A stretch of DNA of 64,000 nucleotides from Novipirellula artificiosorum. GTDB taxonomy: Bacteria > Planctomycetota > Planctomycetia > Pirellulales > Pirellulaceae. The DNA is taken from assembly GCF_007860135.1 (NCBI RefSeq), contig NZ_SJPV01000005.1, positions 109,885 to 173,884 of the forward strand, given 5' to 3'. The notes under the pieces are model-generated. The model was not told the origin of the DNA. It worked only from the letters and a program-made list of their open reading frames with translations, and made no database searches. A program made the position numbers and the translations under genes. Within the stretch, counting starts at the first letter, position 1. Every line of letters begins with the position of its first letter. Positions 9,441-18,586 of this stretch are shown here, piece after piece.

Positions 9441-10010
9441 CGCTAGGGGCGCTTTCGAGCGTGGAGGGAAACGGTGGGAGGGCTTACGAGTGTGCCCCTT
9501 TCAGCCTCGAGCAACAAGGTTAACAATTGTCGCAGGCACAAATGTACAACCAACCCTGCGACTGCGAGACGCAGTTGGCAAATCCGGTGAAAACCATCTC
9601 GGTTTCCCCGATTTCCCTGAGTACACCCAACAAGCCCCCCTCATTTTTTACGGTCGTGCAGTGTTTAAGTTGTTGACTGAAAAAGACTTACACGATTTAC
9701 CTCTTCCTCGGGCAGAGGTCGAGCCTAAGCGAGGGAGAGGGAAATCGGGCTGCGATTACAGCAGGGAACTCCAGCACTGTTTCTATTCCGGCCCTCCCCC
9801 TCGCTGCGCGGCTCGTTGTATCGCGCATCTCGGGTGGTGTCTAATACATCTGCGGGGTAGGTGACGAGATTTAGCTTTGGACCTTCGACAAACCGCTGCG
9901 AATGATTGTTGCCTTGCGGTTCGCGCTGGTGCTGCGAACATGGGAAAGCCTGTTGCACGGAGGTGCGGTTCATGGGTGCGGTGGCTCTCGGACTCCTCGG
10001 TCAAAAAACC
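9441..10010. other. Intergenic, GC-rich inverted repeats
   Basis: No gene is supported. Bases 9712-9741 carry a variant of the GAGGTCGAGCGCAGCGAGGG repeat seen near 342. An inverted relative at about 9791-9815 could pair with it into an imperfect hairpin. The remainder has only short ORFs without recognisable protein features. The promoter of the DoxX fusion gene presumably lies near 9441-9540. Confidence 0.5.
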
Positions 10011-10308
10011 GGCTCATCCGACCGAAGCGCGCGGAACCCAGACTCAAGGTTTTTTGGAGGTATGGCTCCGGTGTCCAATGATCTCTTAGAAAAGAGTCCC
10101 CGACGGTCGGTCGTCCGCCGGGAACCGGTAGCACCCTTGGCGCACCGTCGACCGGGATATCCCTTGTCAAGTTGCAACTCTGCAGAGCTCGACTCCGTTT
10201 CTACCCGGCAACTGCACGATAACAAGTGAAAATAGCTCCTGCCAGCAATCATGGGACACCGGAGAGATGCCTCGAAAACCTCCTGCGCACGCTTCCGCCG
10301 GATGAGCC
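10011..10308. mobile_element. MITE-like element with 23-bp terminal inverted repeats
   Basis: The left end GGCTCATCCGACCGAAGCGC (10011-10033) has an inverted partner at 10286-10308, with 20 of 23 positions pairing. The left 210 bases recur at 28941-29149 with nine substitutions and one single-base indel. There is no credible coding capacity. The size (298 bp), terminal inverted repeats and a second dispersed copy fit a miniature inverted-repeat transposable element. No clear target-site duplication was found. A degraded IS end or an intergenic repeat of another kind remains possible. Confidence 0.6.
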
Positions 10309-10376
10309 GAAAAACCTATGTGCGCAAGAGCCTCAGCAAGCTTACACCTTCGCAAAAATCGGACAAGCGACGTAGT

Positions 10377-10550
10377 CCTTGTGGATCGGAATGTAACGCT
10401 GCCACGACCTGTCCAACGCATGGAACACATTCGGACCAGGAGCCAAAAGAATATCACCGGATTAGGATGTGGGGTACAACGAACGCTGCGCGGGCAGGGG
10501 TGGTTGGATACCGAAACACTGTGTTCGTCACAACTTAAATACCGGACGAC
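10377..10550. repeat. 174-bp dispersed repeat, copy 2
   Basis: This is the direct partner of bases 133-306, the same length with four substitutions. Here it lies 68 bases beyond the MITE-like element and is not attached to a transposase fragment. The region to 10837 holds no other recognisable feature. Confidence 0.85.
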
Positions 10551-10837
10551 ATCTTTTCGGGGGAGAAGCACTGGGGATGAGGGGGTGCATCGCACCGCAC
10601 CTAAGTGGCTTCGATTCGTTCGATCAACGCTACGGGCTGAGGTGGATGACAACCCCGGTCCTTTGTCGCATGAAGACCCGAATCTGTTTTGAGGTAGGTT
10701 TAACGAACGTACGAGTTACAACGGTTCTGAGTCGCCATGAACAAAACCTGTATCGGTCACGGTGACCGTACCGATGAAACAATCCATGCGGGCGGAGGGT
10801 CTCGCTTGAGTCAATCGAACAGGGACGTCTTGCTTTT

Positions 10838-12634
10838 TTGCTAAGCAGATCCACCGCCGTGCTCGCCCAACGTCTCTATCGAACCCACGTCCTCGTGGTT
10901 GCGTTCGCCGTTTGGGTGTTGAGCAGTTCGGGCTGCTTGATGACTCGAGTCAAATGGATCGAACCCAACGACGATCTTCCGCATCGCTGTCGTTGCGGCA
11001 AACCGAGTGAACAAGTTGCAGCGGCAGAACAAGTTTATGAGATTGCGTCTGAGCAAGAGGAGCAGTGTCTCGACGCCTGTGTCGATTCCTATTTCGAGGT
11101 CGTGCTGTTGACGGCAGACGATGACTCTCAAGCGTGCCAGCAGTGTTGTGTTTCTGCCTTGCACAAGCGTGCACTCCGCAAGCTGGTTATCACGTGCCAA
11201 AAATTTGGCCGATTTGACTCGGGCGAAGGATTCACAATTCATCGGAACGGCCAAACGGAGGTGCTTCCGATTGCTTACCATGGATTCGCATGGCGACCGG
11301 ATGATTTCCATCTGCTGACCCCCGTGGGCGACTATCAAACGAATGCCTTGCAAAATCACTATCGGCGTCCAGGGTTGGGCATCCCGTTGGTGGTTTCACG
11401 CTGCGGTACCGGGCAACGTCCCTTTTTACGAAAACAGTCCACCTTCTCAGCGACCATACGTTTGAAATACGAAGGCCCGCTTGAATGTGATCCAACCGAA
11501 GCCTTTCCCGATGTGCACTTTGAGATGTACGATCCGATGAGAGTCGATACGGTCTGGACGCCGCGGGGTCCCGTGAACATCGCCAGGGATCTTTCTGCGC
11601 CCATTGCTTTCGCGCTCCGAGACGAGAGGAGCACGATTATCGATGACTTCATTGCCCCTGATGATGCCGTGAACGAGGATCAGCTATACATGATCGAACC
11701 CTACCAGCCCGGAAAGGTCCCCGTGGTGCTGGTTCACGGGTTGTTGTCGAATCCGTTCACGTGGGTCGACCTGATCAACGAGCTGATCTCTCAGCCGGGG
11801 TTTATGGATCATTTTCAGCTCTGGCTGTTTGAGTATCCTACCGGTCGGGCCTTCCTAAGAGACGCTGCAAGTCTGCGCCAGCAACTCAGGCTCGCGCAAC
11901 AAACGTTGGATCCCCACCAACAAGATCCGCAGCTGAGGAATATGGTGATGATCGGCCATAGCTTGGGAGGCCTTGTCACGCAGCTTCAAATCACGTCCAG
12001 CGGCGATCAACTCTGGCAATCCGCTGCCAATCGGCCACTCGAGGAACTGTTGCTGTCGGAAGAGGAGCGGCAAAATCTAGCGGAATTGTTCTACTTCGAG
12101 CCGTCATCCTGCGTGTCTCGCGTCGTCTTTATCGGGACGCCCCACCGAGGCGCTGCTGCCGCCAATCGGTGTGTCGGTAGGCTTGCTTCCTCCTTCGTCT
12201 CGGTGTCTCAGCAACGCAAACAGGAATATGAAGCAATGATTCGAAATAACCCTGGAGTGTTTAGCGACGAAATCGAGCGCAGAATCCCAACCAGCATCGA
12301 TCTGCTTGAACCTCGTAGCCCGTTGCTGCAAGCCATTGATGCATTGCCGGTCAACCCGAAGGTCCAGATCCATTCGTTGGTCGGGAACCATTGCCTGACG
12401 TTCAAGTTGGGACGATCGGATGGTGTCGTCCCCGTCGAAAGTGCTCGAGATCCTCGCGCCGTCAGCGAACGGATCGTCAATGCAACGCACTCGAAGCTGA
12501 AAAGCCATCCGGATTCGGTTGAGGAGATCCTAGCCATACTTCAGTTGCATCTCGAATCCTCGAGATGTATGCAAGTTGAACAGGCCATTTTGGAGGTTGC
12601 CGCAAATCCACTCTCACTGTCTACTGCCGAGTGA
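10838..12634 (+). CDS. Alpha/beta-hydrolase (lipase-like), probable lipoprotein
   Basis: A 598-residue protein with an N-terminal hydrophobic segment ending in VLSSSGC, a weak lipobox (Cys about 34). The middle and C-terminal part is an alpha/beta-hydrolase: VPVVLVHGLLSNPFTW (oxyanion region), MIGHSLGGLVTQL (nucleophile elbow, Ser in GHSLGG), FIGTPHRGAAAAN, and a late histidine in VNATHSKLKSHPD. The layout resembles triacylglycerol-lipase or PGAP1-like esterases. A cysteine-rich region (about residues 45-110) follows the signal. The frame has no early ATG; the candidate starts are TTG 10838 and GTG 10859, and the only nearby Met codon lies after the lipobox Cys. It probably acts at a membrane surface on lipid or ester substrates; substrate unknown. 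It is convergent with xseA. Confidence 0.82.
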   Translation: MLSRSTAVLAQRLYRTHVLVVAFAVWVLSSSGCLMTRVKWIEPNDDLPHRCRCGKPSEQVAAAEQVYEIASEQEEQCLDACVDSYFEVVLLTADDDSQACQQCCVSALHKRALRKLVITCQKFGRFDSGEGFTIHRNGQTEVLPIAYHGFAWRPDDFHLLTPVGDYQTNALQNHYRRPGLGIPLVVSRCGTGQRPFLRKQSTFSATIRLKYEGPLECDPTEAFPDVHFEMYDPMRVDTVWTPRGPVNIARDLSAPIAFALRDERSTIIDDFIAPDDAVNEDQLYMIEPYQPGKVPVVLVHGLLSNPFTWVDLINELISQPGFMDHFQLWLFEYPTGRAFLRDAASLRQQLRLAQQTLDPHQQDPQLRNMVMIGHSLGGLVTQLQITSSGDQLWQSAANRPLEELLLSEEERQNLAELFYFEPSSCVSRVVFIGTPHRGAAAANRCVGRLASSFVSVSQQRKQEYEAMIRNNPGVFSDEIERRIPTSIDLLEPRSPLLQAIDALPVNPKVQIHSLVGNHCLTFKLGRSDGVVPVESARDPRAVSERIVNATHSKLKSHPDSVEEILAILQLHLESSRCMQVEQAILEVAANPLSLSTAE

Positions 12635-12653
12635 CCCTGGAAACCCATGCAAC

Positions 12654-13850
12654 CTACAAAACGGTCGAAGTGATCGTGCCCCGGTTCAGTTTGGTCTCGA
12701 TTTGATCTCCGCGGCTTAGCTGTTGGGCGTCGGTCACGGCTTGCCCGTCCGGTCCCAGCGTGACGCTGTAGCCGCGCGCGAGCACGGCCAATGGCGAGAG
12801 AGCTGCTAAGGCGGCCGCCCACTCGGCAACGCCCCCCCGCGCCGTGCTAAGGTTTGCCATCACGGCTCGACGGCTTCGTGCGTCGTACTCGTCCAGCATC
12901 CTCCACCGCATTTGCACGATTTCCATCGGTTTTCTCAGAATCGGCCGTTGACGAAGCGAATCGACCGCGACTTGCCGCCGTGCAATGGATTGACGAGCCG
13001 AGTGGTCGAGTCGCTGTCGCAATCCCTTGATCGCGGAATCGTGCGATCGGCTATCGGGTAACACACGCGTGGCAGCATCCGTGGGCGTCAAGGCTCGCAG
13101 ATCCGCCACGAGGTCACACAAGGTCACGTCAATTTCGTGGCCGACAGCGGAAATAGTCGGAATCGCGGATTCCGCAACTGCGCGCACCACCGGTTCTTCG
13201 TTGAAACACCAGAGATCCTCCAAGCTGCCACCGCCCCGAGAAACGACCAATACATCCAAGGCGGGCATGAGCCGCTGAGCCGCGGCAATGGCCTGGACCA
13301 ACGATCGCGACGCCCCTTCGCCTTGGACCAACGAAGGGATCACAACGATTTCTGCCCCCCGGTACCGGTTGGACGCGGCCTTCAAGAAGTCCCGCACCGC
13401 CGCACCCGACGGACTGGTGACGATGCCAATACGTCGCGGCAGCGTTGGAATCGGCCGCTTGCGATCGGCTGAAAACAAACCCTCAAGCTGTAGTTTGGCT
13501 TGCAACTGCTGAAAGGCCAACTGCAAGGCCCCCACGCCTTGTGGTTCCATCTTGCGGACCACCAATTGATAGGTCCCGCGTGGGCCGTAAACCTCGACGT
13601 CGCCAAAGCACAGCACCGCCTGGCCGTCTTCGATTTCGTGCTTCATTCTCGCTGCGGTGCTTTTCCACATCACTCCGCGAATTTGAGCTCCGTCCCCTTT
13701 TAAGGTGAAGTACAAATGACCGCTACGTGGGCGCACCAAATCCGACAATTCACCCGAGATCCACAAGGATGGAAACGTTTGTTCCACCACCGCCTTGATG
13801 TGTCCGGTTAATTCCGCGACCGAGATGGCTTGGCGAGGATCCTGATTCAT
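12654..13850 (-). CDS. xseA: Exodeoxyribonuclease VII large subunit
   Basis: A 398-residue protein, slightly short but in range for XseA. The N-terminal OB-fold shows SVAELTGHIKAVVEQTFPSL, WISGELSDLVRPRSGHLYF and GVMWKSTAARM. The catalytic region carries GIVTSPSGAAVRDFLKA and VSRGGGSLEDLWCFNEEPVV, all standard XseA blocks. With XseB it degrades single-stranded DNA to oligonucleotides. ATG 13850 overlaps the dapF stop in an ATGA arrangement, which suggests translational coupling; this was chosen over ATG 13859 and over the long non-homologous frame to 14054. xseB is not next to it. Confidence 0.95.
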   Translation of the reverse strand: MNQDPRQAISVAELTGHIKAVVEQTFPSLWISGELSDLVRPRSGHLYFTLKGDGAQIRGVMWKSTAARMKHEIEDGQAVLCFGDVEVYGPRGTYQLVVRKMEPQGVGALQLAFQQLQAKLQLEGLFSADRKRPIPTLPRRIGIVTSPSGAAVRDFLKAASNRYRGAEIVVIPSLVQGEGASRSLVQAIAAAQRLMPALDVLVVSRGGGSLEDLWCFNEEPVVRAVAESAIPTISAVGHEIDVTLCDLVADLRALTPTDAATRVLPDSRSHDSAIKGLRQRLDHSARQSIARRQVAVDSLRQRPILRKPMEIVQMRWRMLDEYDARSRRAVMANLSTARGGVAEWAAALAALSPLAVLARGYSVTLGPDGQAVTDAQQLSRGDQIETKLNRGTITSTVL

Positions 13851-14692
13851 TCGTTCCATTGTCCCGAAAAAACCTCGACAGCTCCGCCGGTCATCCTCAC
13901 ATGACTCGTCGACTCGTCCCACGTCATCGTCAGGTCGCCACCGAGCAAATGATTTAAAATGGTTCGATCGGTTCTTCCCGTCAGCACACCCGCGACACAC
14001 ACGGCTGAGGCTCCGGTGCCACAGGCCCACGTTTCGCCGCTGCCTCGTTCCCAAGTGCGCTGCCGGACTTCACGCCGCGAAAGAACTTGCACGAACTCCA
14101 CGTTCGTTCGATTGGGAAATCGAGGATCGACTTCGACAAGGGGGCCCAGTCCGAGCACCAACTCATCCGTTGCTTCGGGTACGAACAAGACGCAATGAGG
14201 ATTCCCCATCGAGACACAAGACACCCGGTGGTGTTGCCCCGCGAATTCGACTTCATGGTCGACAACCTTTCCGTTGCTAACCAAGCGAGTCGGAATCGAG
14301 GCAGCCTCGAGAATCGGGACACCCATATCGACCGTCACCGACTCCGTTTTTTCATCCGCACCGATGGACAGTGACAAATCCAGAACACCCGCGCCCGTTT
14401 CGATTCGCATTTGTTCTTTGCATGCGATGCGATGGTCATAGACATACTTTGCGACACAGCGGATGCCATTACCGCACATCTCACTCTCGCTGCCATCAGC
14501 ATTGAACATTTGCATCTTCGCATCCGCAACCGCGCTGGGCCGAATCAAAATCAGCCCATCGCCGCCGACACCGTAGTGGCGATGCGAGATGCGTTTCGCC
14601 AATTCAGGCAAATCAAGTTGGTCAACGTTCTCGGCAAAGCAATCAACATAGACATAGTCGTTGCCGGCGCCATGCATCTTTGTGAATCGCAT
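13847..14692 (-). CDS. dapF: Diaminopimelate epimerase
   Basis: A 281-residue enzyme that interconverts LL- and meso-diaminopimelate for lysine and peptidoglycan synthesis. Both catalytic cysteines are present in their family motifs: FNADGSESEMCGNGIRC and GSGETWACGTGASAVC. The N-terminus MRFTKMHGAGNDYVYVD is the canonical DapF start, fixing ATG 14692. It overlaps xseA by 4 nt and starts 10 bases after the symporter gene ends on the same strand, so all may share a transcript. Confidence 0.97.
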   Translation of the reverse strand: MRFTKMHGAGNDYVYVDCFAENVDQLDLPELAKRISHRHYGVGGDGLILIRPSAVADAKMQMFNADGSESEMCGNGIRCVAKYVYDHRIACKEQMRIETGAGVLDLSLSIGADEKTESVTVDMGVPILEAASIPTRLVSNGKVVDHEVEFAGQHHRVSCVSMGNPHCVLFVPEATDELVLGLGPLVEVDPRFPNRTNVEFVQVLSRREVRQRTWERGSGETWACGTGASAVCVAGVLTGRTDRTILNHLLGGDLTMTWDESTSHVRMTGGAVEVFSGQWNE

Positions 14693-14702
14693 GCTTCTCT
14701 TG

Positions 14703-16625
14703 CTAACTCAGGGGTTCAGATCTTCTCGTTACCAACGAAACAGCAATCAGTGTAGCAAATGCCAGCGGAATCGTAATGATCCCTGGCTGGCTGAACGGTA
14801 CGATCGCGTCCGCCCCGTCCCATCCGTATACTTTTTGGTAGGTGTCAGCGGAGAGCAGAATCCACCCCAGCGAACTGACCATCCCGACAATCACGCTAGC
14901 GATGATCCCCTCCTTTGTCGTCTTTTTCCAAAACAACAGCATCACCAGTGCCGGCAAATTGGCACTCGCGGCAACGCTGAAAGCCCAGCCGACCAAGTAG
15001 CTGACGTTCATTTCCTTGAATGCGATTCCCAACACGATCGCAATGACACCGACCGCGACGGCTGCGATCTTGGCGACACGAACCTGCTTGTGTTCGGTCA
15101 ACTCGATGCCCATCACGCCCATGATCAAATCGTGCGCCACAGCGCCGCTGCTGGCCAAAATCAAACCGCTGACGGTCCCCAATACTGTGGTAAACGCAAT
15201 CGCCGAGATGATCGCAAACAACCACGGACTGATGCTACGGGCAAGCAACGGTGCGGCCATGTTCGAATCGGTCAAATCCAACGATCCGCTGGTCATCGCT
15301 CCAAGGCCAAGGTAGAGCGTCAACACATAGAAGAATCCAATACTGGCAATCCCCACGATCGTACTTTTTCGTGCAGCGGATGCATCCTTGACCGTATAGT
15401 AACGAATCAAAATATGGGGCAGCGAGGCGGTCCCACAAAACAGGGCAAGCATCAAAGACAAGAAGTTGATTCGGTCCACGGAACTGCCACTGCGGATTCC
15501 GGCAAATCGCGGGTGCTCTCCTGGACGCAGCACGCGATTGCCCGATGTGGGCTTCTGAAAAAACACTTTGGTCGTCGCACCGTCCGGATGACGCACGACG
15601 GTGCTTCCCCATAAGACAACCTCGCTATCACGGAGCACATTGAAGAACGATATCGGCCCCACCGGATCCGACGGAACATAGTCACTTGGCAGCTTGGTCA
15701 AATGGCCGACGGGCAACAACTGCCGCTGGCCTTCCCCATCTCCAAACGGCAACCCATCCACGAACTTGGCTCCATCCTCCAACGTGGTCACCGACTGAGC
15801 CTGCTGCAGGATCCTTTCGTCAGGATTGCTACTCGAATCTTCGACTTTGAATATTTTGAACCCACCGTCGGGTTCCTCCAAACGAACGAATTCCGGATGA
15901 TCCATCCATCCGTTGGTCGCCAACAATCGTTTTCGGCCCGAGATTTGATTGGCGACGAGCGAACCCTTGTCGATCGGCCCGATCGTCTCGAGCATCCCAT
16001 CACTCGTGCTGAAGCCACGATTCAAGACAATGACGACGAGGATCGCGGAAAAGATGACGAGCAAAGAGCCTTTTAGAAACTGAACCCATGTTGTGGACAC
16101 CATGCCAGCCGAGACGACGATCGTGATGACGACGAAACCGACCAACACGACCCCGACCCAATGTGGAAATCCCAGCAGCGGCTGAATCAATGCACCCGCG
16201 CCGACCATCTGCGGGATCAAATAGAAAACACTCACCGCCAAGGTGCTGATGCCTGCAGCCAACTTGATGCCCCGCGAGTTGAACTGGACGTCCAATGCAT
16301 CGGCGAAGGTGAATCGCCCGAGTCGCTTCATCGGCTCGGCAATCACGAACAACGCGACAATCCAACCCGCAAGGTAGCCGATCGAATACAGAAAACCGTC
16401 GTACCCGTAGGCGGCGATCATTCCGCAAATCCCAAGAAAGGATGCGGCCGACAAATAGTCACCGGCGAACGCAAGTCCGTTGACGGCCCAGGGGATTTGC
16501 CCATGAGCAGCGAAATAGCCCTGCGACGTCGTCGCCTTTCGACCAAGGAAAAAGCTGAGCCCAACGGTTAAAAAGACAAAGCCGAGAAAGACGATCACGG
16601 CAATCCATGAGGGTTCGTAAATCAT
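14703..16625 (-). CDS. Sodium:solute symporter, ActP-like, with extramembrane insertion
   Basis: A 640-residue SSS-family transporter with about 13 hydrophobic segments. FFLGRKATTSQGYFAAHGQIPWAVNG and GDYLSAASFLGICGMIA are typical of the acetate/short-chain-carboxylate permease (ActP) branch. Between about residues 200 and 370 an unusual hydrophilic insertion (containing ISGRKRLLATNGWMDHPEF and VFFQKPTSGNRVLRPGEHP) separates two groups of helices. ActP proteins are usually about 550 residues, so the insertion accounts for the extra length. The start overlaps the upstream DUF485-like gene by 4 nt (ATGA), as in yjcH-actP pairs. Substrate is probably a monocarboxylate, which is inference from pairing and motifs. 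Confidence 0.88.
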   Translation of the reverse strand: MIYEPSWIAVIVFLGFVFLTVGLSFFLGRKATTSQGYFAAHGQIPWAVNGLAFAGDYLSAASFLGICGMIAAYGYDGFLYSIGYLAGWIVALFVIAEPMKRLGRFTFADALDVQFNSRGIKLAAGISTLAVSVFYLIPQMVGAGALIQPLLGFPHWVGVVLVGFVVITIVVSAGMVSTTWVQFLKGSLLVIFSAILVVIVLNRGFSTSDGMLETIGPIDKGSLVANQISGRKRLLATNGWMDHPEFVRLEEPDGGFKIFKVEDSSSNPDERILQQAQSVTTLEDGAKFVDGLPFGDGEGQRQLLPVGHLTKLPSDYVPSDPVGPISFFNVLRDSEVVLWGSTVVRHPDGATTKVFFQKPTSGNRVLRPGEHPRFAGIRSGSSVDRINFLSLMLALFCGTASLPHILIRYYTVKDASAARKSTIVGIASIGFFYVLTLYLGLGAMTSGSLDLTDSNMAAPLLARSISPWLFAIISAIAFTTVLGTVSGLILASSGAVAHDLIMGVMGIELTEHKQVRVAKIAAVAVGVIAIVLGIAFKEMNVSYLVGWAFSVAASANLPALVMLLFWKKTTKEGIIASVIVGMVSSLGWILLSADTYQKVYGWDGADAIVPFSQPGIITIPLAFATLIAVSLVTRRSEPLS

Positions 16626-16906
16626 TCGTCAGACACCTCCGATTGCGAGGCGGATACGGAGGATTCCGTTCGACAGAGGAAGCCGTAGAGTAGCGCCATG
16701 ACAATCGCGGCAAGGATCAAGCCGAAACCGTAAACAATCGCAAGATTCAATCCCGCCAGCACAATCGTTTCCATGATCGACGGCTTGATTGCATTGAGCA
16801 GCACAAATCCGACGTACAGCAAAGAGTAGACGAAAAAGAGTATTAACCCGACTCGCAGATTGTAGGCCTGCACCTCGGGATCACGGGGTGGAGAAGGATT
16901 CGTCAT
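16622..16906 (-). CDS. DUF485-like small membrane subunit
   Basis: A 94-residue protein with two hydrophobic segments (VGLILFFVYSLLYVGFVLLN and the LAIVYGFGLILAAIVMALLY region) and a hydrophilic tail. Its position, size and 4-nt overlap with the symporter match the DUF485/YjcH subunits that precede ActP-type carriers. The sequence match is moderate rather than strong. A 33-codon ORF with a strong ribosome-binding site lies 78 bases upstream and may belong to the same operon. Confidence 0.75.
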   Translation of the reverse strand: MTNPSPPRDPEVQAYNLRVGLILFFVYSLLYVGFVLLNAIKPSIMETIVLAGLNLAIVYGFGLILAAIVMALLYGFLCRTESSVSASQSEVSDE

Positions 16907-16984
16907 GATTCAAGGTGGGCCGGTGATTGGGTTTTGTGAGACGGTGCCAAGCGAGACCGCCAGGTAGCAACGGATTGACGCTCG

Positions 16985-17086
16985 TTAAACGACAAGTGAA
17001 GGGTTTGCGTCTTGCGCAACGACCAAGCCCATCGCCACCAACAACCAAGCCACACGGCGATAATCCGCGGAATTGTGAACGAGCAT
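16985..17086 (-). CDS. Short ORF: 33-residue hydrophobic peptide before symporter operon
   Basis: ATG 17086 to TAA 16985 encodes 33 residues with a single hydrophobic stretch, RRVAWLLVAMGLVVAQDANP, similar to a signal or single-pass membrane peptide. A strong AAGGAG sequence (17094-17099 on the complement) sits seven bases before the ATG, and few genes in this window have so good a site. It lies in the spacer before the DUF485-like and symporter genes, in the same direction. It could be a small membrane subunit or a leader peptide. No homologue was recognised. Confidence 0.42.
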   Translation of the reverse strand: MLVHNSADYRRVAWLLVAMGLVVAQDANPSLVV

Positions 17087-17093
17087 CTTGATG

Positions 17094-17099
17094 CTCCTT
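17094..17099 (-). promoter_or_regulatory. Strong ribosome-binding site for the 33-codon ORF
   Basis: The complement reads AAGGAG seven bases upstream of ATG 17086. Its quality and spacing are the main reason for calling the short ORF. The rest of the 370-base gap (16907-17276) shows no other supported feature. Confidence 0.5.
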
Positions 17100-17276
17100 T
17101 TGAAGGAAATGGCACCATGCGTTCGCGACACATGCTGCGTTGTTTTGCGGAGGAGAAGGACAAGAGGCAGACAAGAATACAGCGGGGCGGCACTCCGCCC
17201 AGGGACCATTCACGTTATCAGGTTAGGGATTGTGGATGGAGCGAACAAGTATCCCAAGACTTGGATTTGGCGCAGT

Positions 17277-18464
17277 TCACGGCAATCGCGTCACTTTCCC
17301 CACGATCTGATCCGCTGAAATCGCTCCAAATTGACGGCTGTCGATGGAAACGGGCACGTTGTCGCCGACCACGAAGTACTGATTCGCTCCCAAACGCATT
17401 GGATAGGGGATCCGGTCATCTCGCCGATTGAGCCGATATTCGACAAACCGCATGACCGACAAATCGGAGAACGTGGCGGTCGAATTGCTCGTCGAAATCC
17501 CAATCGGTGTCTCGGGTGTAAGAACCAGTTGACTGGGTTCGGTGGCGTCATAGCAACGAATCGTCGTAGAACGGTTTCGTGGCACCGCGACCGATACCTC
17601 TTGCGTGCCCCTAGGAGTCCAGAACGCAACGCGGACCGATACCGTGTTTTCACCCGCTGTGTCCTCCGTTTCCGGGAAGCAGAGTCTTAGGGCCAATCGA
17701 TCAATCGGGGCCATTTGGCGAGTCACATGAAGGTTGATTGGATAGTCGTCGAACACCGCGGACGATTGCGATTGGTCGTAAACGGCGCGGTGATGATAGA
17801 CCAGCCAGGAATCATCGTTGGCTGAATCGGTGTGCCAATTTTGACTGCGCCGTATCCATGAGGTCGTGTCGTGATGCGGTTTCCATCGTGATTCGGTACG
17901 CAGCGGATCGTGATCCACAGGAATCATCGTCTGGGTTTCGGTTCCCAAGTCAGCCATGACGTCCTCCAACCGTCGGCCATTCACCCTCAATCTCAGGCGG
18001 TCAACCGTGACGGTGTCGTCCGGCGTTGCTAGAATCCGCTTCACGCGAAGTCGCCCATCGATCAGAAGGGCAACCAAGTCCCCGACGGTGACCCCATCCG
18101 TCGCCGGCCGCGTCCATCCCACGGGCTCAACATGGACCAAATTGGCAGGGACGAGGATCGCACGGGGCTGAGCCGAACCCGCAAGCAACTGGGCCACGTC
18201 AAGTGCGTCGCCGCAGTGCCAGCAGGCAGAGCTTGTAGTTGGCAATGAGACGGGGACCGGTGCGACAGCACCACAATGCGGACAGGGGATTCGTCGATGG
18301 CTGCACACCAAAGCGGGGTACATCGACACTCCCGTGATTTGGTAAACCGAATCCGGTGCCGATTTGGAACAGGGAGACGACATCAAAGGCCAGAGTCCCG
18401 CGACCATCGCGGCTGCCACTGCGGAGGCTAATATCGCTGCGGTGGTACGTTGTTTCATTGGCAT
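17277..18464 (-). CDS. Signal peptidase I-like (S26) protein with zinc-ribbon insertion
   Basis: A 395-residue protein with an N-terminal membrane anchor (AILASAVAAAMVAGLWPLM). It has the S26 motifs in order: GVSMYPAL (catalytic Ser about residue 47), VGDLVALLIDGRLRVKRILA with the catalytic-Lys position in VKRILATPDD, and YFVVGDNVPVSIDSRQFG (box E). Directly after the Ser motif lies a treble of cysteine pairs, CPHCGAV and SACWHCGD, a zinc-ribbon-like insert. A further roughly 190-residue insert, much of it beta-rich, separates boxes D and E. It would cleave exported precursors or act as a specialised peptidase; the ribbon implies a partner- or metal-binding role not seen in ordinary LepB. It is divergent from fabH. 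Confidence 0.8.
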   Translation of the reverse strand: MPMKQRTTAAILASAVAAAMVAGLWPLMSSPCSKSAPDSVYQITGVSMYPALVCSHRRIPCPHCGAVAPVPVSLPTTSSACWHCGDALDVAQLLAGSAQPRAILVPANLVHVEPVGWTRPATDGVTVGDLVALLIDGRLRVKRILATPDDTVTVDRLRLRVNGRRLEDVMADLGTETQTMIPVDHDPLRTESRWKPHHDTTSWIRRSQNWHTDSANDDSWLVYHHRAVYDQSQSSAVFDDYPINLHVTRQMAPIDRLALRLCFPETEDTAGENTVSVRVAFWTPRGTQEVSVAVPRNRSTTIRCYDATEPSQLVLTPETPIGISTSNSTATFSDLSVMRFVEYRLNRRDDRIPYPMRLGANQYFVVGDNVPVSIDSRQFGAISADQIVGKVTRLP

Positions 18465-18586
18465 GTTTGGAAAACGGACCGCGAGTCAACCGTCAATCCA
18501 AGCTCGCGATTGCCGATTTGGGACGTCTAACGCAAATGGGGGTCAGCGGCTATAATCACACCGCATTGGGTGAAACGCTATCGCGA

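Noticed and set aside
10167-10652. 161-codon ORF on the complement across the MITE-like element and 174-bp repeat
   Set aside because: It spans two independent repeats and the space between; the same frames appear only because the repeats are copied. No plausible start or domain.
14661-15614. 317-codon ORF on + strand
   Set aside because: It lies antisense to the symporter gene; low-complexity His/Arg/Gln composition is typical of a shadow frame.
18551-18556. TATAAT hexamer as a fabH promoter
   Set aside because: There is no acceptable -35 hexamer 16-18 bases upstream; a single hexamer match is expected by chance.
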